Below the pieces are notes generated by a model. That model ran no database searches. It was not told the DNA's origin and saw only the letters and a program-made list of their open reading frames with translations. The translations under genes were made by a program, and so were the position numbers. Source: Streptomyces verrucosisporus (lineage in GTDB: Bacteria > Actinomycetota > Actinomycetes > Streptomycetales > Streptomycetaceae). Taken from it: 64,000 nt of DNA. The stretch is from positions 1 to 64,000 of the forward strand of contig NZ_JADEYH010000007.1 of NCBI RefSeq assembly GCF_017114865.1. Direction: 5' to 3'. Positions 26,185-37,124 of this stretch are shown here, piece after piece (within the stretch, counting starts at the first letter, position 1; the number at the start of each line of letters is the position of its first letter).

Positions 26185-27381
26185 TTACTGCGCGAGGTCC
26201 CGCTTGGCGGCGATCTTGCTGCTCATGCCGAAGATCTCGATGAAGCCCCTGGACATCGACTGGTCGAAGGTGTCACCGGTGTCGTAGGTGGCCAGGTTGA
26301 AGTCGTACAGCGACTTGTGGGAGCGCCGGCCGGTGACGGTGGCCCGGCCGCCGTGCAGGGTCATCCGGATGTCGCCGGACACATACTCGTTGGCCTCCTC
26401 GACGAAGCCGTCCAGGGCGCGCTTGAGCGGGGAGAACCACAGGCCGTCGTAGACCAGTTCGCTCCAGCGCTGCTCGACCTGCCGCTTGTAGCGGGCCAGT
26501 TCGCGCTCGACGGTGACGTTCTCCAGCTCCTGGTGGGCGGTGATCAGCGCGATGGCGCCCGGCGCCTCGTAGACCTCGCGGGACTTGATGCCCACCAGCC
26601 GGTCCTCGACCATGTCGATCCGGCCCACGCCCTGGGCCCCGGCCCGCTCGTTGAGCTGCTGGATGGCCTGCAGGACGGTGACGGGCCTGCCGTCGAGGGC
26701 CACGGGGACGCCCTTGTCGAAGGTGATGACCACCTCGTCGGCCTCGCGCGCGGCGGCCGGGTTCCGGGTGTAGTCGTAGACGTCCTCGGTCGGCGCGTTC
26801 CAGATGTCCTCCAGGAAGCCTGTCTCCACGGCCCGTCCGAAGACGTTCTGGTCGATGGAGTAGGGCGACTTCTTGGTGGTGGCGATCGGCAGGCCCTTGT
26901 CCTCGGCGAAGGCGATCGCCGCATCGCGCGTCATGGCGTAGTCCCGCACCGGCGCGACGCACTTCAGCTCGGGGGCCAGCGAGGAGATGCCGGCCTCGAA
27001 CCGCACCTGGTCGTTGCCCTTGCCGGTGCAGCCGTGGGCGACGGTGGTGGCGCCGTGCTTCCTGGCGGCGGCCACCAGGTGCTTGACGATGGTCGGCCGG
27101 GAGAGGGCGGAGACCAGCGGGTAGCGGTCCATGTAGAGCGCGTTCGCCTTGATCGCGGGGAGGCAGTACTCCTCGGCGAACTCGTCCTTGGCGTCGGCGA
27201 CCTCGGCCTCGACGGCGCCGCAGGCGAGCGCGCGCTTGCGGATGACGTCCAGGTCCTCTCCGCCCTGGCCGACGTCCACGGCGACGGCGATGACCTCGGC
27301 GCCCGTCTCCTCTGCGATCCAGCCGATGCAGACGGAAGTGTCCAGGCCACCGGAGTAGGCGAGTACGACGCGCTCGGTCAC
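26185..27381 (-). CDS. argG: Argininosuccinate synthase
   Basis: A 398-residue enzyme joining citrulline and aspartate with ATP to give argininosuccinate. The ATP pyrophosphatase loop [10 protein letters not shown] is near the N-terminus; [13 protein letters not shown] and [12 protein letters not shown] follow. The start is GTG at 27381 with AAGGAG upstream, giving the normal family N-terminus; an ATG upstream in frame would add non-conserved residues over the promoter. Its promoter overlaps an ARG-box-like palindromic region, so repression by ArgR with arginine is expected. Confidence 0.96.
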   Translation of the reverse strand: MTERVVLAYSGGLDTSVCIGWIAEETGAEVIAVAVDVGQGGEDLDVIRKRALACGAVEAEVADAKDEFAEEYCLPAIKANALYMDRYPLVSALSRPTIVKHLVAAARKHGATTVAHGCTGKGNDQVRFEAGISSLAPELKCVAPVRDYAMTRDAAIAFAEDKGLPIATTKKSPYSIDQNVFGRAVETGFLEDIWNAPTEDVYDYTRNPAAAREADEVVITFDKGVPVALDGRPVTVLQAIQQLNERAGAQGVGRIDMVEDRLVGIKSREVYEAPGAIALITAHQELENVTVERELARYKRQVEQRWSELVYDGLWFSPLKRALDGFVEEANEYVSGDIRMTLHGGRATVTGRRSHKSLYDFNLATYDTGDTFDQSMSRGFIEIFGMSSKIAAKRDLAQ

Positions 27382-27396
27382 GGGGGGCTCCTTACG

Positions 27397-27446
27397 ATGC
27401 ATACGGTGACTGGTATAAGTATGCACTCCTCCGTATGGTTCGTCAA
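27397..27446 (-). promoter_or_regulatory. argG promoter with overlapping ARG-box-like operator
   Basis: On the minus strand TTGACG (-35, 27441-27446) and CATACT (-10, 27418-27423) are 17 nt apart. AT-rich palindromic DNA at 27397-27426 with TGCATAC and GTATGCA half-sites overlaps the -10. This matches the A/T-rich ARG boxes bound by ArgR in other Streptomyces. Confidence 0.65.
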
Positions 27447-27514
27447 AGAGTAGTGATCCATCAGGAAAACCGCAGGTCAACCGTCTTCCGATGAGCCGCG
27501 GCGCACTGAACGCG

Positions 27515-27928
27515 TCAGCCGGGGGCGTCCCGGGCGGTCTCCCGCAGTACCTCGGCCAGTACGGCAGCGTGGCTGCGCTCCTCGTCCCTGGTGGCCGTCA
27601 GCAGCGTCAGCGTCCCCTCCTCGGCCGACTCCCGCAGCCGCTCCACCGCCTCTTGCCGCCCCGCCTCCTCCAGCTCCGCGCGGTAGCGTCCGGCGAACTC
27701 CTCGTACCGCTGCGGGTCGTGGCCGTACCAGCGGCGCAGCCCGTCCGACGGGGCCGCCTCCTTGCACCACTCGTCCAGTTCCGCCGCGTCCCGGCCCAGA
27801 CCGCGCGGCCAGATCCGGTCCACCAGCACCCGCCGGCCGTCCCCGGGGCCGGCCTCCTCGTACACACGGCGCACCCGCACCCCGGGCTCCCCGCGCCCGT
27901 CCCCGCCTGTTCCACTGCCTTCGGCCAT
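27515..27928 (-). CDS. DUF488 family protein
   Basis: A 137-residue protein matching the DUF488 pattern: [20 protein letters not shown], then WPRGL and [20 protein letters not shown]. The family's biochemical role is unclear. The ATG at 27928 has no ribosome site but a CAGGCT -10-like element 6 nt upstream (27935-27940), suggesting a leaderless message. It is divergent from the flavoprotein-like gene at 27989, with 60 bp shared. Confidence 0.85.
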   Translation of the reverse strand: MAEGSGTGGDGRGEPGVRVRRVYEEAGPGDGRRVLVDRIWPRGLGRDAAELDEWCKEAAPSDGLRRWYGHDPQRYEEFAGRYRAELEEAGRQEAVERLRESAEEGTLTLLTATRDEERSHAAVLAEVLRETARDAPG

Positions 27929-27988
27929 GTGCCCAGCCTGCGCCGGAAATACCGGGCGCGCACGCGCGCACGGCGGCATGATGCCCGT

Positions 27989-28576
27989 GTGGGAAAGACA
28001 TACGAACGCATCGACGGACGGCTGCGGGACTTCATCGAGGCCCAGCCCGTCTTCTTCACCGCCACCGCGCCGCTGTCCGGTGACGGCACCGTCAACCTCT
28101 CCCCCAAGGGGCTGAGGGGTTCCTTCGCAGTCCTCGATGAGCGCACCGTCGCCTATCTCGACTTCGCCGGCTCCAACGCCGAGACCGTCGCCCATCTGCG
28201 GGAGAACGGCCGGATCACCCTGATGTGGTGCGCCTTCTCCGGCCCGCCGAACATCGTGCGCGTCCACGGCCGCGGGGAGCCCGTCTTCCGCGACGACCCG
28301 CGCTGGGGAGAGCTGATCGCCCGCTTCCCCGGCATCGACCACTCCCGGCACGGCCTGCGTGCGGTCATCGTGGTCACCGCCGAGCTGATACGCGACACCT
28401 GCGGTTACGCCGTGCCGCTGATGACGTACGAGAGCGACCGCCCGCTGCACGGCTCGCGCTTCGAGCGCGAGACGGACGAGTCGCTGGACGCTTACTTCCA
28501 CAAGAAGGAACACGTCGCCACCAGCATCGACGGCCTCCCGGGACTGCCGCTCCCCCTGCCCCCCACACCCGCCTGA
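27989..28576 (+). CDS. Pyridoxamine 5'-phosphate oxidase-fold protein
   Basis: A 195-residue split-barrel protein. The stretch FIEAQPVFFTATAPLSGDG, NLSPKGLRGSFAVLD and RITLMWCAFSGPPNIVRVHG are hallmarks of the PNPOx-like family that binds FMN or F420. It is probably an oxidoreductase or flavin-binding protein, not true PdxH. The GTG start at 27989 has a CATGAT -10-like element 6 nt upstream and no ribosome site, so it looks leaderless. Confidence 0.85.
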   Translation: MGKTYERIDGRLRDFIEAQPVFFTATAPLSGDGTVNLSPKGLRGSFAVLDERTVAYLDFAGSNAETVAHLRENGRITLMWCAFSGPPNIVRVHGRGEPVFRDDPRWGELIARFPGIDHSRHGLRAVIVVTAELIRDTCGYAVPLMTYESDRPLHGSRFERETDESLDAYFHKKEHVATSIDGLPGLPLPLPPTPA

Positions 28577-28654
28577 CCATCTGAACGCCCGGACACCGGA
28601 CCACCTGGCGGAACGTTCTTGCGGCCGGAGCCCCGGAAGGAGTTCCATCGGGCG

Positions 28655-29209
28655 GTGCGAACCGAACACATCAGCAGTGCCGCGCCGGTGATCACCCGTC
28701 TGCCGGCCACCGAGATCCCCGCCGCGGCCCGGGAGCTGGCCGCCCTGCTCTGCGACGCCGTCGAGGGCGGCTCCTCGATCGGCTTCCTCGCCCCGCTCGA
28801 CCCCGCCGAGGCGGCGGCCTGGTGGAAGGGCCTGGTGCCCGAGGTCGCCGACGGCGGGACGGCGGTGTGGGTCGCCCGGGTCGGCGGCCGGACCCTGGGC
28901 ACCGTGCAGCTGAGGTTCTGCGGCACGCCCAACGGCCGCCACCGTGCGGAGATGGCCAAGCTGATCGTGCACCGGGACGCCCGGGGCCGGGGGCTGGGCC
29001 GGCGGCTGCTGGCGACGGCCGAACGGGAGGCCGCCGACGCGGGGATCTCCCTGCTGGTGCTGGACACCCAGACCGGCAGCCCGGCCGAGCGCCTCTACCG
29101 CTCGGCCGGCTGGACCGAGGCCGGCACGATCCCCGACTACGCCGCCGACACCGAGGGCGTGCTCCGGCCCACGACCCTCTTCCACAAGAAACCACTCCGA
29201 GCCGGCTGA
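28655..29209 (+). CDS. GNAT-family N-acetyltransferase
   Basis: A 184-residue GNAT protein. The core is MAKLIVHRDARGRGLGRRLL followed by GISLLVLDTQTGSPAERLY, a form common among actinobacterial acetyltransferases. I choose the GTG at 28655, 12 nt after AAGGAG; a TTG at 28619 is the alternative. It lies between the PNPOx-fold gene and a second acetyltransferase, all on the plus strand. The substrate is unknown. Confidence 0.85.
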   Translation: MRTEHISSAAPVITRLPATEIPAAARELAALLCDAVEGGSSIGFLAPLDPAEAAAWWKGLVPEVADGGTAVWVARVGGRTLGTVQLRFCGTPNGRHRAEMAKLIVHRDARGRGLGRRLLATAEREAADAGISLLVLDTQTGSPAERLYRSAGWTEAGTIPDYAADTEGVLRPTTLFHKKPLRAG

Positions 29210-29325
29210 CGGCGGGCGCTGCCGGTGTGACGGCGGACCCGGTCATGGCGGCCACCGGTCGCGGCGGGACCGCCGCGGCCACACACCCCCACCGACACCG
29301 GCAAGCGACCTTCCGAGGAGTCCTC

Positions 29326-29892
29326 ATGCTCAGCATCCCTCTCGGCGACGGCGCACGGCTGTGCCCCCTGGAGCCGTGGCAGGCGGCGGAGCTGGCCGCG
29401 CACACCGACCGGGCGCGCGGCCACCTGGCGCCCTGGCTGCCGTGGGCCCACACCGTCACCGACACCGCCTCGGCCCGTGCCTTCCTCCAGCGGTACGCCG
29501 ACAAACAGGCCGCCGACGAGGGCCGGATCTACGGCATCCGGCTTGACGGCGAGCTGGTGGGCGGCATGTTCTTCCGGCTGTTCAGCGCCTCCGAGGGCTC
29601 CTGCGAGCTGGGCGCCTGGCTGGCCCCCGAGGCCCAGGGGCGCGGGCTGGTCACCACCGCCGCCCGGCGCATGATCGACTGGGCGGTCGGGGTGCGCGGC
29701 CTGGCCCGGGCGGAGTGGCTGGTCTCCCCGGACAACGGCCCCAGCATCGCGGTGGCCAAGCGGCTGGGCATGACGCACGAGGGCACCCTGCGCAGCGCGT
29801 TCCCCGTGAGCGGTCGCCGTCAAGACCTCCAGGTCTGGGCTGTGCTGGCCCACGAGTGGCAGGCGGCCGGCGGGAAGGGCGCACACGGCTGA
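29326..29892 (+). CDS. RimL-type ribosomal-protein-serine acetyltransferase-like GNAT
   Basis: A 188-residue GNAT of the RimJ/RimL group. HLAPWLPWA, GELVGGMFFRLF, CELGAWLAPEAQGRGLVTTA and NGPSIAVAKRLGMTHEGTLR follow the expected order. The family acetylates protein N-termini or small amines. GAGGAG lies 6 nt before the ATG. It converges on argR with a terminator between. Confidence 0.87.
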   Translation: MLSIPLGDGARLCPLEPWQAAELAAHTDRARGHLAPWLPWAHTVTDTASARAFLQRYADKQAADEGRIYGIRLDGELVGGMFFRLFSASEGSCELGAWLAPEAQGRGLVTTAARRMIDWAVGVRGLARAEWLVSPDNGPSIAVAKRLGMTHEGTLRSAFPVSGRRQDLQVWAVLAHEWQAAGGKGAHG

Positions 29893-29900
29893 CGGGGGCG

Positions 29901-29951
29901 AACGGCGCCTGGGACCGGGGCCCGGCCGGGGTCCGGGCCTCAGGCGCCGTT
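29901..29951. terminator. Bidirectional terminator overlapping the argR stop codon
   Basis: An 11-bp outer stem AACGGCGCCTG/CAGGCGCCGTT and an inner GGACC/GGTCC stem. Its right arm (29941-29951) encodes the last codons and part of the stop of argR, so coding and termination share bases. Confidence 0.75.
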
Positions 29952-30500
29952 GCCCTGGTGGGAGTTCTTCTGCGCCAGCCGCAGCAGATGGTCGGCCAGG
30001 GCCTGCCCGCCGGTGGGGTGGCGGCTGATCAGCAGCAGGGTGTCGTCGCCGGCGATGGTGCCGATGATGTCGTGCACCTCCGCCTGGTCGATGGCCGAGG
30101 CGAGGAACTGGGCGGCGCCGGGCGGGGTGCGCAGCACCACCAGATTGGCCGACGCCTCGGCGGAGATCAGCAGCTCGCCCGCCAGCCGTGCCATCCTCGC
30201 CTCACTCGCGGACTCCCCCAGCGGAGCCCGGGGCGTGCGGTCACCGCCCTCGCCGGGGACGGCGTAGATCAGCTCGCCCCCGGTGTTGCGGATCTTCACC
30301 GCGCCCAGCTCGTCCAGATCCCGGCTGAGCGTCGCCTGGGTGACGCTCAGCCCGTCGTCGGCGAGCAGCTTGGCGAGCTGGCTCTGGGACCGGACCGGCT
30401 CGCGGTTCAGGATCTCCACGATCCGGCGGTGCCGGGCCGTACGCGTGTGGGGTACGGCCGGGCCGCCGTGGTTGCCGCCCTGCGCCTGCGCCTCGGTCAT
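29940..30500 (-). CDS. argR: Arginine repressor
   Basis: A 186-residue ArgR. The N-terminal winged helix carries [14 protein letters not shown] and the recognition helix [14 protein letters not shown]. The C-terminal domain, which binds arginine and forms hexamers, has [10 protein letters not shown] and [14 protein letters not shown]. It should repress the arg operons through the ARG boxes at 34975-35018 and near 27397. Last gene of argC-J-B-D-R, starting 7 nt after the argD stop. Confidence 0.95.
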   Translation of the reverse strand: MTEAQAQGGNHGGPAVPHTRTARHRRIVEILNREPVRSQSQLAKLLADDGLSVTQATLSRDLDELGAVKIRNTGGELIYAVPGEGGDRTPRAPLGESASEARMARLAGELLISAEASANLVVLRTPPGAAQFLASAIDQAEVHDIIGTIAGDDTLLLISRHPTGGQALADHLLRLAQKNSHQGNGA

Positions 30501-30507
30501 CGTCTCG

Positions 30508-31752
30508 TCAGTCTCCGGCTCGTCGGGTCCCGCCGACGGCGTCGAGGACGGCGGGGAGGGACCGGACCAGCGCGTCCGCCTCGGCTTCGCCGATGATCAG
30601 CGGCGGGGCCAGCCGGACGACGTCCGGAGCGCACGCGTTCACCAGGAAGCCCGCGTCCTGGGCAGCCTGCTGCACCTGGGGTGCGACGGGTTCGGTCAGT
30701 ACGATACCGAGCAGCAGCCCGGCGCCGCGTACATGGTCGACCAGCGGGTGCCCCAGCCCCTGGACGGCGTCGCGCAGCCGGCCGCCGATCCGCTCGACGT
30801 GATCGAGGAGGCCCTCGGAGGCGATGGTGTCCAGGACGGCGAGCGCCGCCGCGCAGGAGACCGGGTTGCCGCCGAAGGTGGAGCCGTGGTGTCCGGGACC
30901 CAGCAGCTCGGCGGCCTCGCCGAAGGCGACCGTGGCGCCGATGGGCAGACCGGCTCCCAGTCCCTTGGCGAGGGTGACGACGTCGGGCCGCACCCCCTGC
31001 GCCTGGCAGGCGAACCAGTGCCCGGTGCGGCCGATTCCCGTCTGGACCTCGTCCAGCACCAGCAGGGTGCCGGTGGCGGCGGTGATCTCACGGGCGGCGG
31101 CCAGATAGCCCTCGGGCGGGACGACGACGCCGTTCTCTCCCTGGATCGGTTCGAGGATCACCAGGGCGGTCTCCTCGGTGACGGCCGCCCGCAGCGCGTC
31201 GGCGTCGCCGTAGGGGACGTGGGTGACCTCGCCGGGCAGCGGCAGGAAGGGGCCGCGTTTGGCGGGCTGGCCGGTCAGCGCGAGGGCACCCATGGTACGG
31301 CCGTGGAAGCCGCCTTCGGTGGCGACCATGTGCGTGCGGCCGGTCCGGCGGCCGATCTTGAACGCCGCCTCGACGGCCTCGGCCCCGGAATTGGAGAAGT
31401 AGACGCGCCCGGTGCGGCCGAAGAGCCGGAGCAGCCGTTCGGCCAGGGCGACCGGAGGCTCGGCGACGAAGAGGTTGGAGACGTGGCCGAGGGTCGCGAT
31501 CTGCCCGGAGACCGCGCGGACGACCGCCGGGTGGGCGGTGCCGAGCGAGTTGACGGCGATGCCGCCGACGAAGTCCAGGTACTCCCTGCCGTCGGCGTCC
31601 CACAGCCGGGCGCCCTCGCCGTGGGTGATCGGGATGCGGGGGGTGCCGTAGTTGTCCATCAGCGCGCCCTGCCAGCGCCGGGTGAGACCGGCGTTGCCGG
31701 GCGGGGGCGCGTGCGTGGTGGTGGCGGTGGGTGTGGCGGTGGTGTCGCTCAT
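30508..31752 (-). CDS. argD: Acetylornithine aminotransferase
   Basis: A 414-residue class III PLP aminotransferase. The schiff-base lysine lies in [15 protein letters not shown], preceded by [26 protein letters not shown] [15 protein letters not shown] binds cofactor phosphate. It converts N-acetylglutamate semialdehyde to N-acetylornithine. The start overlaps the argB stop by 4 nt. Confidence 0.96.
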   Translation of the reverse strand: MSDTTATPTATTTHAPPPGNAGLTRRWQGALMDNYGTPRIPITHGEGARLWDADGREYLDFVGGIAVNSLGTAHPAVVRAVSGQIATLGHVSNLFVAEPPVALAERLLRLFGRTGRVYFSNSGAEAVEAAFKIGRRTGRTHMVATEGGFHGRTMGALALTGQPAKRGPFLPLPGEVTHVPYGDADALRAAVTEETALVILEPIQGENGVVVPPEGYLAAAREITAATGTLLVLDEVQTGIGRTGHWFACQAQGVRPDVVTLAKGLGAGLPIGATVAFGEAAELLGPGHHGSTFGGNPVSCAAALAVLDTIASEGLLDHVERIGGRLRDAVQGLGHPLVDHVRGAGLLLGIVLTEPVAPQVQQAAQDAGFLVNACAPDVVRLAPPLIIGEAEADALVRSLPAVLDAVGGTRRAGD

Positions 31753-32663
31753 GCCCGCTCCTCCTTCTCCGGCGTGGCGCCGTCCGGCACGACCATGGTT
31801 CCGATCCCCTCGTCGGTGAAGATCTCCAGCAGGATGGAGTGCTGGACGCGTCCGTCGATGACCCGGGCGGTGTTGACGCCGTTGCGCACGGCGTACAGGC
31901 AGCCCTCCATCTTGGGCACCATGCCGCTGGCCAGGTCCGGCAGCAGCTTCTCCAGCTCGCTCGCGGTCAGGCGGCTGATCACGTCGTCGCTGCTGGGCCA
32001 GTCCTCGTAGAGGCCCTCGACGTCGGTGAGCACCATCAGCGTCTCGGCGCCGAGCGCAGCCGCGAGGGCCGCGGCCGCGGTGTCGGCGTTGATGTTGTAG
32101 ACGTGCCCGTCGTCGGCGCTGCGGGCGATGGAGGAGATCACCGGGATGCGGCCGTCGTCGAGCAGGGCCTGGACGGCTCCCGCGTCCACCCGGGTGATCT
32201 CGCCGACGCGGCCGATGTCCACCTGCTCGCCGTCGATGTGCGCGTAGCGCTTGGTGGCGGTCAGGGTGTGCGCGTCCTCGCCGGTCATGCCGACGGCGAG
32301 CGGGCCGTGCCGGTTGAGCAGGCCGACCAGCTCGCGCTGCACCTGGCCGGCCAGCACCATCCGCACGACGTCCATCGCCTCGTCGGTGGTGACCCGCAGT
32401 CCGGCCTTGAACTCGCTGACCAGGCCGAGCCTGTCCAGATGGGCGCTGATCTGCGGACCCCCGCCGTGGACGACGACGGGCCTGAGGCCCGCGTGCCGCA
32501 GGAAGACCACGTCCTGGGCGAACGCGGCCTTCAGCTCCTCGTCCACCATGGCGTTGCCGCCGAACTTGACGACCACGGTCTTCCCGTGGTGGCGGGTCAG
32601 CCAGGGCAGCGCCTCGATGAGGATCTGGGCCTTGGGCAGGGCGGTGTGCCTACGTGTACTCAT
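31749..32663 (-). CDS. argB: Acetylglutamate kinase
   Basis: A 304-residue amino-acid kinase. [11 protein letters not shown] binds phosphate, [11 protein letters not shown] is the glycine loop, and [19 protein letters not shown] is the C-terminal landmark. It phosphorylates N-acetylglutamate and is usually the step inhibited by arginine. Both ends overlap neighbours by 4 nt (argJ stop, argD start), so the operon is translationally coupled. ATG at 32663. Confidence 0.96.
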   Translation of the reverse strand: MSTRRHTALPKAQILIEALPWLTRHHGKTVVVKFGGNAMVDEELKAAFAQDVVFLRHAGLRPVVVHGGGPQISAHLDRLGLVSEFKAGLRVTTDEAMDVVRMVLAGQVQRELVGLLNRHGPLAVGMTGEDAHTLTATKRYAHIDGEQVDIGRVGEITRVDAGAVQALLDDGRIPVISSIARSADDGHVYNINADTAAAALAAALGAETLMVLTDVEGLYEDWPSSDDVISRLTASELEKLLPDLASGMVPKMEGCLYAVRNGVNTARVIDGRVQHSILLEIFTDEGIGTMVVPDGATPEKEERA

Positions 32664-33811
32664 GACGAATAAGCGCTGTTCTCGTGGACGTAGTCGGCGG
32701 TGAGGTCGTTGGTCCAGATCACGGCGGACTTCTCGCCCGCCGCCAGGTCTGCGGTGATGCGGACCTCGCGGTAGCGCATGTCCACCAGTTCGCGGTCCTC
32801 GCCCACCGACCCGTCGCGGCAGACCCACACTCCGTTGATGGCGACGTTCAGCCGGTCGGGCTCGAAGGCGGCGGATGTGGTGCCGATGGCGGACAGCACC
32901 CGGCCCCAGTTGGGGTCCTCGCCGTGGACGGCGCACTTGAGGAGGTTGTTGCGGGCGATGGAGCGGCCCACCTCGACGGCATCGTCCTCGACGGCGGCGT
33001 TCACCACCTCGATCCGGATGTCCTTGGAGGCCCCCTCGGCGTCCCGGATCAGCTGCTGCGCCAGGTCGTCGCAGACGGCCCGCACGGCCTCCGCGAACTC
33101 CTTCGCCTCCGGGGCGACGCCCGAGGCTCCGGAGGCCAGCAGCAGCACGGTGTCGTTGGTGGACATGCAGCCGTCGGAGTCGATCCGGTCGAAGGTGGTG
33201 CGGGTGGCCTCGCGCAGCGCGGCGTCCAGCCCGGGGGTGTCCACGTCGGCGTCGGTGGTGAGGACAACCAGCATCGTCGCCAGCCCCGGGGCGAGCATGC
33301 CCGCGCCCTTGGCCATGCCGCCCACGACCCAGCCGGATCCCTCGGCGACGGCGGTCTTGTGCACGGTGTCGGTGGTCTTGATGGCGATGGCGGCCCTGTC
33401 GCCGCCGTGCGGGGACAGGGCCTCGGCGGCCTTCTCGATCCCCGGCAGCAGCCGGTCCATCGGCAGCCGGACGCCGATCAGGCCGGTGGAGCAGACGGCG
33501 ACCTCGCCGGCGCTGTGGCCGAGCACCTCGGCGGCCCTCTCGGCGGTGGCGTGGGTGTCCTGGAAGCCGAGCGGGCCGGTGCAGGCGTTGGCACCGCCGG
33601 AGTTGAGGACGACCGCCGAGACCTGCCCGCCCCTGAGGACCTGCTCGGACCAGAGCACGGGCGCGGCCTTGACGCGGTTGGAGGTGAACACACCGGCGGC
33701 GGCCAGACGCGGCCCGGTGTTGACGACCAGAGCCAGGTCGGGGTTGCCGTTGTCCTTGATCCCGGCGGCGATCCCCGCCGCGGTGAATCCCTTCGCAGCG
33801 GTCACACTCAT
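32660..33811 (-). CDS. argJ: Glutamate N-acetyltransferase / ornithine acetyltransferase
   Basis: A 383-residue Ntn-type autoproteolytic enzyme. The cleavage site lies in [12 protein letters not shown], the new N-terminal Thr being the nucleophile. It transfers acetyl from N-acetylornithine to glutamate, recycling the acetyl group; some family members also use acetyl-CoA. I start at the ATG at 33811 (SVTAAKGF). The gap of 115 bp to argC has no evident promoter. Confidence 0.95.
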   Translation of the reverse strand: MSVTAAKGFTAAGIAAGIKDNGNPDLALVVNTGPRLAAAGVFTSNRVKAAPVLWSEQVLRGGQVSAVVLNSGGANACTGPLGFQDTHATAERAAEVLGHSAGEVAVCSTGLIGVRLPMDRLLPGIEKAAEALSPHGGDRAAIAIKTTDTVHKTAVAEGSGWVVGGMAKGAGMLAPGLATMLVVLTTDADVDTPGLDAALREATRTTFDRIDSDGCMSTNDTVLLLASGASGVAPEAKEFAEAVRAVCDDLAQQLIRDAEGASKDIRIEVVNAAVEDDAVEVGRSIARNNLLKCAVHGEDPNWGRVLSAIGTTSAAFEPDRLNVAINGVWVCRDGSVGEDRELVDMRYREVRITADLAAGEKSAVIWTNDLTADYVHENSAYSS

Positions 33812-33926
33812 GGTGTTGTTCCGCTCCCTTCTCCGCCCGCGCGGCACGGCGCGGGCATCGTCGTCGACAGCGGGCCGGCGGCCGCGCGTGCGTCACAGGC
33901 CGCGGCCGGGAGGTGCCGCTCCCGGC

Positions 33927-35018
<1,092 letters not shown>

Positions 35019-35066
35019 CGACGGCCCCTGCGGCCTCGGAGATCGGGGAACGGGGGCGAGGAAGAC

Positions 35067-35111
35067 GTCCGGCCCGCCGACCGGTCGGGAGGACCGGTCG
35101 GCGGGCCGGAC
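35067..35111 (-). terminator. Perfect 20-bp terminator hairpin after the DUF5997-like gene
   Basis: A perfect 20-bp stem (GTCCGGCCCGCCGACCGGTC and complement) with a 5-nt GGGAG loop, 64 nt beyond the stop at 35176. It also shields the argC promoter from read-through. Confidence 0.8.
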
Positions 35112-35175
35112 TGAACCGCGGGTGCGGCCGCGGGCGCGGCGTCACACGGGGACCGCGAGGGGGTAGAGACCCCGG

Positions 35176-35580
35176 TCAGGTGCGGGGCGGGCGGGGCCCG
35201 TCGTCCTGCTCCGCCCTCCGCTCCTTCAGGCGCGCCGCCTCCTTGCGGACCTCGGCCTGGGTGGCGCGCTCCTTCCGCAGCCACTCGGGGTTCTCCGCCT
35301 TCAGCGCCTCGATCTGCTCGGTGGTCAGAGGCTCGGTGATCCCGCCGCGCGCGAGTCCCGAGTTGGAGACGCCCAGCTTCGCCGCCACCACCGGACGGGG
35401 GTGCGGTCCGTCACGCCGCAGCTCCCGCAGCCACTCGGGCGGGTCGTTCTGCAGCGCGTCCAGTTCCGCGCGCGAGACGACGCCCTCCCGGAACTCGGCG
35501 GGGGTGGCCTCGAGGTACACACCCAGCTTCTTCGCCGCGGTGGCGGGCTTCATCGTCTGGGCGGTCTGCTGCGACTTCAT
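35176..35580 (-). CDS. DUF5997-like conserved protein
   Basis: A 134-residue, charged, soluble protein. It has two related segments: AATAKKLGVYL-type start with PAEFREGVVSRAELDAL and PPEWLRELRRDG, then AAKLGVSNSGLARGGIT and NPEWLRKERATQ. I recall this as a Streptomyces family paired divergently with a LysR substrate-binding protein, as here (60-bp gap). The function is unknown; the repeats suggest a helical DNA- or protein-binding fold. ATG at 35580. Confidence 0.72.
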   Translation of the reverse strand: MKSQQTAQTMKPATAAKKLGVYLEATPAEFREGVVSRAELDALQNDPPEWLRELRRDGPHPRPVVAAKLGVSNSGLARGGITEPLTTEQIEALKAENPEWLRKERATQAEVRKEAARLKERRAEQDDGPRPPRT

Positions 35581-35640
35581 GGAGCCCAGGGTATCGAGCG
35601 CCCGCCGCTCCTCCCGCCGCCCGGCCGGTAGCCTGGCTTG

Positions 35641-36441
35641 GTGAACCGCTCGGAAGCGTCCCCCTCGTTCCGGCTCGCGTACGTCCCGGGAGTGACACCC
35701 GCCAAGTGGGTGCGGATCTGGAACGAGCGTCTGCCCGGCATCCCGCTCGACCTCGTCCAGGTGTCCGCCGCCGAGGCGCCCGGCGTGCTGCGCGACGGCG
35801 GCGCCGACGCAGGTCTGCTGCGGCTGCCCACCGACCGGAGGGATCTCAGCGCCATCCCCCTCTACACCGAGACCACGGTGGTGGTCGTCCCCAAGGACCA
35901 TCTCGTGACGGCGGCCGAGGAGGTGTCCGCCGGGGAACTGGCCGACGAGATCGTGCTGCACCCCCTCGACGACACCCTGGACTGGGAGCACCCCCCGGGA
36001 CGGCCCGCCCTGGAGCGCCCCGCCACGACGGCGGACGCGATCGAACTGGTGGCGGCGGGGATCGGGCTGCTCGTCGTACCGCAGTCGCTCGCCCGCCTGC
36101 ACCACCGCAGGGACCTCACCTACCGGCCGGTCACGGACACCCCCCAGTCGCGCGTCGCGCTGTCGTGGCGGGAGGACCGGACCACCGACCTGGTGGAGGA
36201 CTTCATCGGGATCGTCCGGGGGCGGACGGTCAACAGCACCCGGGGCCGGCGCCCCGCCGTCGCCGGGGAGACCAAGCCGGGCAGGCGGGACGGGCAGGAC
36301 GGGGCGAAGCCGGGGCGCTCGGACGGGGCCGGAGCCCGGCGGAAGCCCGCGGGAGGCGGGCAGGCCGGCCGCGGCAGGGGATCCGGCCGTTCAAGAGGAT
36401 CCGGCGGCGGCAGGCGCGGCAGGCCCCACCGCAGGTCGTAG
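35641..36441 (+). CDS. LysR substrate-binding-domain protein lacking the HTH
   Basis: A 266-residue protein. Residues about 8-195 match the periplasmic-binding fold of LysR regulators (FRLAYVPGVTPAKWV, PLYTETTVVVVPKDH, VAAGIGLLVVPQSLA), but no helix-turn-helix precedes it. The C-terminal 70 residues are Lys/Arg/Gly-rich and probably disordered, perhaps nucleic-acid-binding. The GTG at 35641 is 6 nt after TAGCCT (35629-35634), so it is probably leaderless. It may sense a ligand and act with the divergent DUF5997-like protein. Confidence 0.8.
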   Translation: MNRSEASPSFRLAYVPGVTPAKWVRIWNERLPGIPLDLVQVSAAEAPGVLRDGGADAGLLRLPTDRRDLSAIPLYTETTVVVVPKDHLVTAAEEVSAGELADEIVLHPLDDTLDWEHPPGRPALERPATTADAIELVAAGIGLLVVPQSLARLHHRRDLTYRPVTDTPQSRVALSWREDRTTDLVEDFIGIVRGRTVNSTRGRRPAVAGETKPGRRDGQDGAKPGRSDGAGARRKPAGGGQAGRGRGSGRSRGSGGGRRGRPHRRS

Positions 36442-36479
36442 CGCCTGCGCCGGGACCGCCGGCCGCGCACCGCCGCGCG

Positions 36480-37052
36480 TCAGTGGTCCATGGCCAGTGT
36501 CCAGTCCCCCGCCCACCCGGCCAGGGTGACCGACGACAGCGGCCGGACGTCCACGCGCCAGTAGGTGTGCGGCGGCGCCTTCAGCGCGTACACCGCGGCC
36601 GCGCGCAGCACCGTCGGTTCGACGACCGCGGCGATCAGGGTGTCGCCCTCGCCGCCCGGGCGGGTGTCCAGCCAGTCGCCCACCCGCAGGATGAAGGAGA
36701 ACAGCGACTCGCCGCCGTGCGGGACGGCGTGGGGGTCGGCGAGCCAGGCGTCCACGGCCCGCGGCTCGACCGCGGCGACCTCCCTGAGGGTGCGCCCGCG
36801 CCACCGCCCCATGTCGCACTCGCGCAGCGCTGGCTGGGCCAGCGGCCGCATCCCCAGGACGTCCCCGGTCTCGCGGCAGCGCATGGTCGGCGAGCAGTAG
36901 CGCAGTTCGGCGCCCGCCAGGTGCCCGTACGCCGCGATGGCCCGCTCCGCCTCCCGCCACCCGGCGGCGTCCAGGGGACGGTCGTCCTCGAAGCGCACGT
37001 CCAGCAGGGATGAGCTGCGGGCGGCGGCGAGCAGCGTGATCCGCAGATGCAT
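36480..37052 (-). CDS. Histidine phosphatase-fold protein with degenerate active site
   Basis: A 190-residue protein with the phosphoglycerate-mutase-like order: RFEDDRPLDAAGWREAERA, YCSPTMRCRETGDVLG, RECDMGRWRGRTL and HGGESLFSFILRVGDWL. The catalytic RHG at the N-terminus is replaced by LLAAARSSS, and the second His motif reads VVEPTVLRAA. It therefore probably does not act as a phosphatase through the usual phospho-His. Similar degenerate members occur in other Streptomyces. ATG at 37052. Confidence 0.78.
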   Translation of the reverse strand: MHLRITLLAAARSSSLLDVRFEDDRPLDAAGWREAERAIAAYGHLAGAELRYCSPTMRCRETGDVLGMRPLAQPALRECDMGRWRGRTLREVAAVEPRAVDAWLADPHAVPHGGESLFSFILRVGDWLDTRPGGEGDTLIAAVVEPTVLRAAAVYALKAPPHTYWRVDVRPLSSVTLAGWAGDWTLAMDH

Positions 37053-37124
37053 TACCGGATGGTAGAACCGTGAACCGGATTGTTCGACGGTCGGGCACGG
37101 ACTGTTTTCGGACGTATGCCCTGA

